Source: Isotricha intestinalis
Lineage: Eukaryota > Ciliophora > Litostomatea > Vestibuliferida > Isotrichidae
Length of the DNA stretch: 11,513 nt
Direction: 5' to 3'
NCBI GenBank assembly: GCA_023807065.1
Contig: JAJJLU010004574.1
Span: 1-11,513 of the forward strand
The notes below the pieces were generated by a model, which searched no databases, was not told the DNA's origin, and worked only from the letters and a program-made list of their open reading frames with translations. A program made the translations under genes and the position numbers. Positions 9,201-11,513 of this stretch are shown in pieces. Numbering within the stretch: the stretch's first letter is position 1; each line of letters starts with the position of its first letter.

Positions 9201-10099
9201 ATTATTTCTCTTTGATTTGGACGAAATTTTTTATATCCAAATATATGTAAATTACATTTATCTACTTCTTCATCCCATTCAAATGCTACTGACCATTCTT
9301 TTAATGATGCTAATTCATAGTTTAATTTCTCTTTTTTTATTTCTTCATTATCATGAGTTTTAAATTTTTCTATTTTTATTTCATTTTCTATATTTTCATT
9401 TATTTTTTCTTTTTTTTTTATGATTTTTTCTTTTTTTTCTTCTTTTTCTTTTTCATCTTCTGGGTATTCGTTTAATTTTTCTTCATATGATTTTAAATTT
9501 TCAATTTCATTATTTTTTGAAATATCTGTTATTTTTTCTTTTGATATTTCTAAAGAAAATAGTTGATGAAGATCAATACTATCTAATGTATCATTTGTAT
9601 TATTTTCTTTTTTATTTTTTGTTTTGTTTTCTTCTATTATATGAAAGGATATTTTTTCTTTTTCAGGACTTAACTTTTGAGGAAATGATATTTTGGAATT
9701 TTTATCTTCTATTTCTTCTTTAAATATTTCATTAATATCTATTTCTTCAAGTAATTTTGATAAATTGTCTTTTTCATTTTTATTATTTAATTCTTCATAT
9801 TTTATTTCGTTTATTTTTGAAGAGTTGAATTGTTTATTATTCATATTTTTATTTATGTTCTCTTTTCTTTCATTATTTGTGTTATTATATTTATTTGTTT
9901 TTATGTTATTTTTTTCTAAATTTGATTGAATAAGTTTAATGGAATTATTATTATTATTATATGATGAATTTGGAATTTCTTGAATAAATTTTTTATTTAA
10001 ATTTAATCCTTGTAAAACTCCTTTAAATGCTATTGTTTTTGTCTCTTCTGGATTTGAAAGTAAATCTTTTAATATTATATCTAAATTATTTTTTATCAT
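6203..10099 (-). CDS. RecQ-family DNA helicase, BLM/Sgs1-like (1298 aa)
   Basis: This is an ATP-dependent 3'-5' DNA helicase of the RecQ family, which in other eukaryotes unwinds recombination and replication intermediates in the nucleus. Residues 1-265 are a charged, low-complexity extension. The core follows: motif 0 'FRPNQREII' (292-300, Gln296), Walker A 'PTGGGKS' (314-320, Lys319), 'MPLLSLIQDQ' (338-347), DECH box (418-421) with 'CVSQWGREFRPDY', 'TATAP' (453-457), and motifs V/VI 'FGMGINKADVR' and 'QEIGRAGRDG' (599-608). A zinc-binding segment has Cys659, Cys674/677, Cys681 and Cys684, spaced more like BLM than bacterial RecQ. An RQC winged helix (about 697-790) and an HRDC-like domain (about 878-975, ending 'FGVSKKILGKYGKEFLESI') complete the BLM-type order. 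No WRN-type exonuclease is present. The tail (980-1298) is Asn/Lys-rich and ends strongly basic, which could serve as nuclear localisation signal. All catalytic motifs are intact. Confidence 0.96.
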   Translation of the reverse strand: MIKNNLDIILKDLLSNPEETKTIAFKGVLQGLNLNKKFIQEIPNSSYNNNNNSIKLIQSNLEKNNIKTNKYNNTNNERKENINKNMNNKQFNSSKINEIKYEELNNKNEKDNLSKLLEEIDINEIFKEEIEDKNSKISFPQKLSPEKEKISFHIIEENKTKNKKENNTNDTLDSIDLHQLFSLEISKEKITDISKNNEIENLKSYEEKLNEYPEDEKEKEEKKEKIIKKKEKINENIENEIKIEKFKTHDNEEIKKEKLNYELASLKEWSVAFEWDEEVDKCNLHIFGYKKFRPNQREIINANLSGRDIFVCMPTGGGKSLTFQIPSIIQYGVTLVIMPLLSLIQDQISFLTGLGIKVLFLNSEYKDLNYNTLFHSDNEEDLCKMIFLTPEKISQSQKTMNLLNQLYSEKMLLRCVIDECHCVSQWGREFRPDYLNLKIIKKSFPNLPILAVTATAPNKIREDVIHQLNMKNTLFFRSSYNRTNLFIEIRNKKNYKDLTFHIANFIKTEYPNSSGLIYCSSKKNCEKLSSELKKKYRINCAYYHASMGEKLKNEIQEKWKNDQINIIVATIAFGMGINKADVRFVIHHSLPKSFEGYYQEIGRAGRDGKYSKCILYYSSADRKILEFLLSKTNLKGEMISDQLRNTTQIIDYCEELFECRRVIALNYFDEKFDCSDCKLMCDNCQKGLECEERNCNYEALIILNFLINITQQKIDFTISYMIDYLFGKNVKCRIPKNDYNHGKLKGNNINDIKKIVRKLIIMKYIDEHLVVNGNNTYSRIEISRKGIQYYDVKKNENENSIFKEKDIIISFKKKKQKEKKIKSESEESDSVDESFLEDNKSNNIKKKKSIKEESEKKSTKKEKKKKKNFIEIDEDYGLCSREQFENLLSILKKVRAEILIRENEKKKKENESKNEYTKTLMLDDIFTENGLKDLCRKLPTKKEDLTSDKIFGVSKKILGKYGKEFLESIILFIENNNFDDKKKKEAEEGKKIILKDKEKKEESDFEFDVNDFQFEGLNDSIFQENNNNINNDNIIKQKEEDKNLNDLNLDSDDLNLLFKNDNSDFTNENSNKIINNSNNKKNESNDFFILNNNNSSIKKTEEKSKNNTINKNKETSSKDINNIINNENIINNNNNINNNKNNNLTLFDPLIYQKRKSKKANNSKNLDNWLSKGNLDSTNKKSKVINYNNLNSFSFKAKEDKNNEEEDEEELKDIIKSYNSTQKKIIDKSQELLNFREDAIKIAKEFRENSKRRFEEEGFESNKGKKNKSQKTVDARVNYFKQKAIWNKIRKYRKNKKK

Positions 10100-10382
10100 T
10101 TTAAAATTTTTTTTATTTAAAATTAAATTTAAATAAAGTTCTTTTATAATTTTTAATTTTTTTTAGATGATTATTAAAAAATAATAAAAAATTGAGTGTA
10201 GGTTTGATAAAATAAAAAAAATTCAATTAAAATATGATTTCTTTAATTAGAAAACAAGAAAATAATAATTTCTTCCTTAATATTAAACAAAAAAGTTAGT
10301 AATAATTATATAATATAATAATTATTTATTATATTAAAAATCAATATTTAAATCTTAAAAAAAAATAACTAAATTTTCATTT
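10100..10382. other. Upstream region of the RecQ gene, no gene seen
   Basis: This nearly pure A/T sequence lies between the RecQ start codon (transcribed leftward) and the minus-strand coding remnant. It presumably holds the RecQ promoter and 5' UTR. Around 10300-10326 there are two copies of the 8-bp palindrome ATAATTAT. No open frame of note is present. Confidence 0.45.
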
Positions 10383-10643
10383 TTATTGAATGTAATAAAA
10401 AACAATATCTACTTTAAATCTTAGGTAATTCAATATTAAAACGAAAAAGTTACACATATGATGAACATAGAAGATTTTAAAGAAAAGCTTAATGTCTTCT
10501 AAATCTTTATTCGTTAAATTTTTAGGAACTTTTTTAAATTCATCTTTACAATCAGCATATATACCATCAACAAAAGATCTATCTTTATTAATAACTAAAA
10601 CATCAGGAGATAAAGTTAATTTAGTAATAACATGTGTATTACC
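10383..10643 (-). pseudogene. Unidentified coding fragment without start codon
   Basis: The minus strand is open without a stop down to TAA at 10383-10385. From about 10643 to 10450 it reads like real protein: 'HVITKLTLSPDVLVINKD', 'SFVDGIYADCKDEFKKVP', 'NLTNKDLEDIKLFF'. The codons show the purine-first, A/T-last pattern of the genuine genes here (GTT, GAT, GGT, GCT, AAA). No Met precedes this part. Upstream the frame runs into sequence that belongs to the kinase relic on the other strand and then a TGA (complement of 10665-10667). It therefore looks like a fragment of a gene, cut at the kinase junction. The part below 10450 is less protein-like. I do not recognise the family. The plus-strand ORF over the same bases is rich in Ser/Leu/Phe and is judged its shadow. 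Confidence 0.4.
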
Positions 10644-11393
10644 AAGCAGAGCGTCTTCATGGACTCAAAACTGGTAGCATTAAAAATAATAAAGTTATAT
10701 GATATAATGGATAAAGAAACGGTTTAAAAATGCCTTCAAGAAGTAGTTCTCTTAAAAAGAGTATTACATCCAACATAGTGATATATTTCTATTCTTTCAT
10801 CTCCAACAACAAACTATATATCGCAATAAAATGGGCAGACAAAGGAGACTTGAAGAAGTTGATAAAGAAGTTCAAGAAGGAGGGAGACCAAATAGATGAG
10901 GTATACGTGATAGAATATGTAGGTGAGATTGCCAGTGACTTCAACATATGCACGATCAGAGAATGATACATAGGGATTTGAAACCAGCTAATATCCTCAT
11001 CTTTAGTGATGGGATTTAGGAGATTTAGGATTAGGAAGATCATTAAGTAAAGAAACAATAAAAGCTTTTTCTCGAGCTGGAACTCCTTTATATAAGGCAC
11101 CTGAAGTTATTAATAATAAAGGATATGATTTTAAAAGTGATAATTGGAGTTTAGGTTGTGTTTATGAATTAGTCTTTTTGAGTTCTCCTTTTCAAATTAA
11201 TGAAAAAATTTCTGTTATGGATCTTTTTTAAAGTCATTACTTTAGGACAATATAAAGAAATTGATGATCCTCTAAATATAAAACTGCTAAAATCATTGTT
11301 AATTGACTTATTAAAATAAATCTTAATGAAAGATTAGATTTAAAGGATGTTATTAAAATTTGTAATCATTATTTAATTAAAATTGAAGAAAAA
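10644..11393 (+). pseudogene. NIMA-related (NEK6/7-like) protein kinase pseudogene
   Basis: Translation across several frames recovers most of a NEK-type Ser/Thr kinase. In order: beta-3 'VALK' (Lys at 10683-10685), alpha-C 'CLQEVVLLK' (Glu at 10740-10742), 'NIVIYFYSFI', 'WADKGDLKKLIKKFKK', 'HMHDQRMIHRDLKPANI' (HRD at 10969-10977), 'GDLGLGR' (DLG at 11022-11030), 'AGTPLYKAPEV', 'GYDFKSDNWSLGC', 'SSPF' and the C-lobe end 'INLNERLDLKDV'. The frame is broken near 10773 and 10939 (one base missing each), 11014-11018 (about seven bases missing, removing two residues before 'LGDLG'), 11229 and 11316. TAA at 10725-10727 stands where relatives commonly have Gln, one C-to-T change from CAA. The glycine loop upstream of beta-3 is absent. 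NEKs of this kind regulate mitosis and cilia in other organisms; this copy cannot make a full kinase. The neighbouring long genes are intact, which argues against general sequencing error. Confidence 0.85.
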
Positions 11394-11513
11394 CCAAGAT
11401 TTGATCCTTTTATTATTATGGATGATATTAATGAAAAATTAAGATTACTTAATTATGAAAATAATTTTTGTAAGAAATTTAATAAAGAGATTATTAATAA
11501 ATATTATTTCGCA
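11394..11513 (+). CDS. N-terminus of an IFT57-like intraflagellar transport protein, cut by window end
   Basis: The final frame is open to the window edge. It contains 'RFDPFIIMDDINEKLRLLNY', then 'ENNFCKK' and 'NKYYFA'. This pattern, F-x-x-M-[ED]-D-x-x-x-K-L-x-L-L-x-Y-E, about ten residues, then x-Y-F-A, is what I know from the start of IFT57 (HIPPI), a subunit of the IFT-B complex that carries cargo along cilia. The only in-frame ATG is at 11418-11420, but the similarity begins just before it ('FII'). The same frame runs back without a stop to about 11310, through the last helix of the kinase relic. So this may be a NEK-IFT57 fusion, an IFT57 gene starting at 11418, or another fragment in a pseudogene cluster. 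Only about 40 residues are visible, so the family call is moderate. Confidence 0.6.

Noticed and set aside
10492..10677. Plus-strand 61-codon open frame starting with ATG
   Set aside because: Its Ser/Leu/Phe-rich product is what the antisense of a Lys/Asp/Glu-rich minus-strand protein looks like, and its right end overlaps the better-supported kinase relic in another frame.
10789..11100. Minus-strand 103-codon open frame
   Set aside because: It is the antisense of the kinase relic, whose HRD, DLG and APE motifs on the plus strand are unmistakable.
11226..11320. Programmed +1 frameshifting of the Euplotes type at TTT-TAA (11226-11231) and AAA-TAA (11314-11319)
   Set aside because: The first fits a +1 slip, but the second needs a -1 or +2 shift. 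The breaks at 10773, 10939 and 11016 are not at stop codons, and there is an additional nonsense codon. Mutational decay explains all of them.

Overview
The window is an extremely AT-rich, gene-dense, apparently intron-free stretch of a eukaryotic nuclear genome. Proteins are rich in Asn, Lys, Ile and Glu, with in-frame AAT (Asn) and GAA/AAA (Glu/Lys) expansions. All intact genes end in TAA and encode Gln with CAA, so the standard code fits. The gene families (CLEC16A/GOP-1, a BLM-like RecQ helicase, a NIMA-related kinase relic, the start of an IFT57-like protein) point to a protist. The IFT57-like sequence implies an organism, or recent ancestor, with cilia or flagella. A ciliate that keeps the standard code, or another AT-rich flagellated protist, would fit; I cannot name the taxon.

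Layout. 1-340 (+): the C-terminal Glu/Lys repeat tail of a protein that begins before the window. 341-683: gene-free, between convergent 3' ends. 684-2099 (-): a SAM-domain-like, Asn-rich protein. 2100-2175: a 76-bp divergent promoter shared with 2176-4593 (+), a CLEC16A/GOP-1 homologue. 4594-4973: gene-free between convergent 3' ends, with a hexamer repeat and a possible decayed ORF. 4974-6077 (-): an unrecognised Asn-rich protein. 6203-10099 (-): a 1298-residue RecQ helicase of BLM/Sgs1 architecture (helicase core, zinc-binding segment, RQC winged helix, HRDC). 10100-10382: upstream region of the RecQ gene, otherwise empty. 10383-10643 (-): a coding-like fragment I cannot identify. 10644-about 11393 (+): a NEK (NIMA-related) kinase pseudogene with at least five frameshifts and one nonsense codon. 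About 11394-11513 (+): the N-terminus of an IFT57-like protein, in frame with the last kinase segment and cut by the window end.

The intact genes do not form one pathway: they cover endosome/autophagy trafficking (CLEC16A), genome maintenance (RecQ) and two lineage-specific proteins. The most interesting part is the right end. There a damaged mitotic/ciliary kinase, an unidentified gene fragment and an intraflagellar-transport N-terminus are packed into about 1.1 kb. The kinase also changes codon style sharply in its middle.
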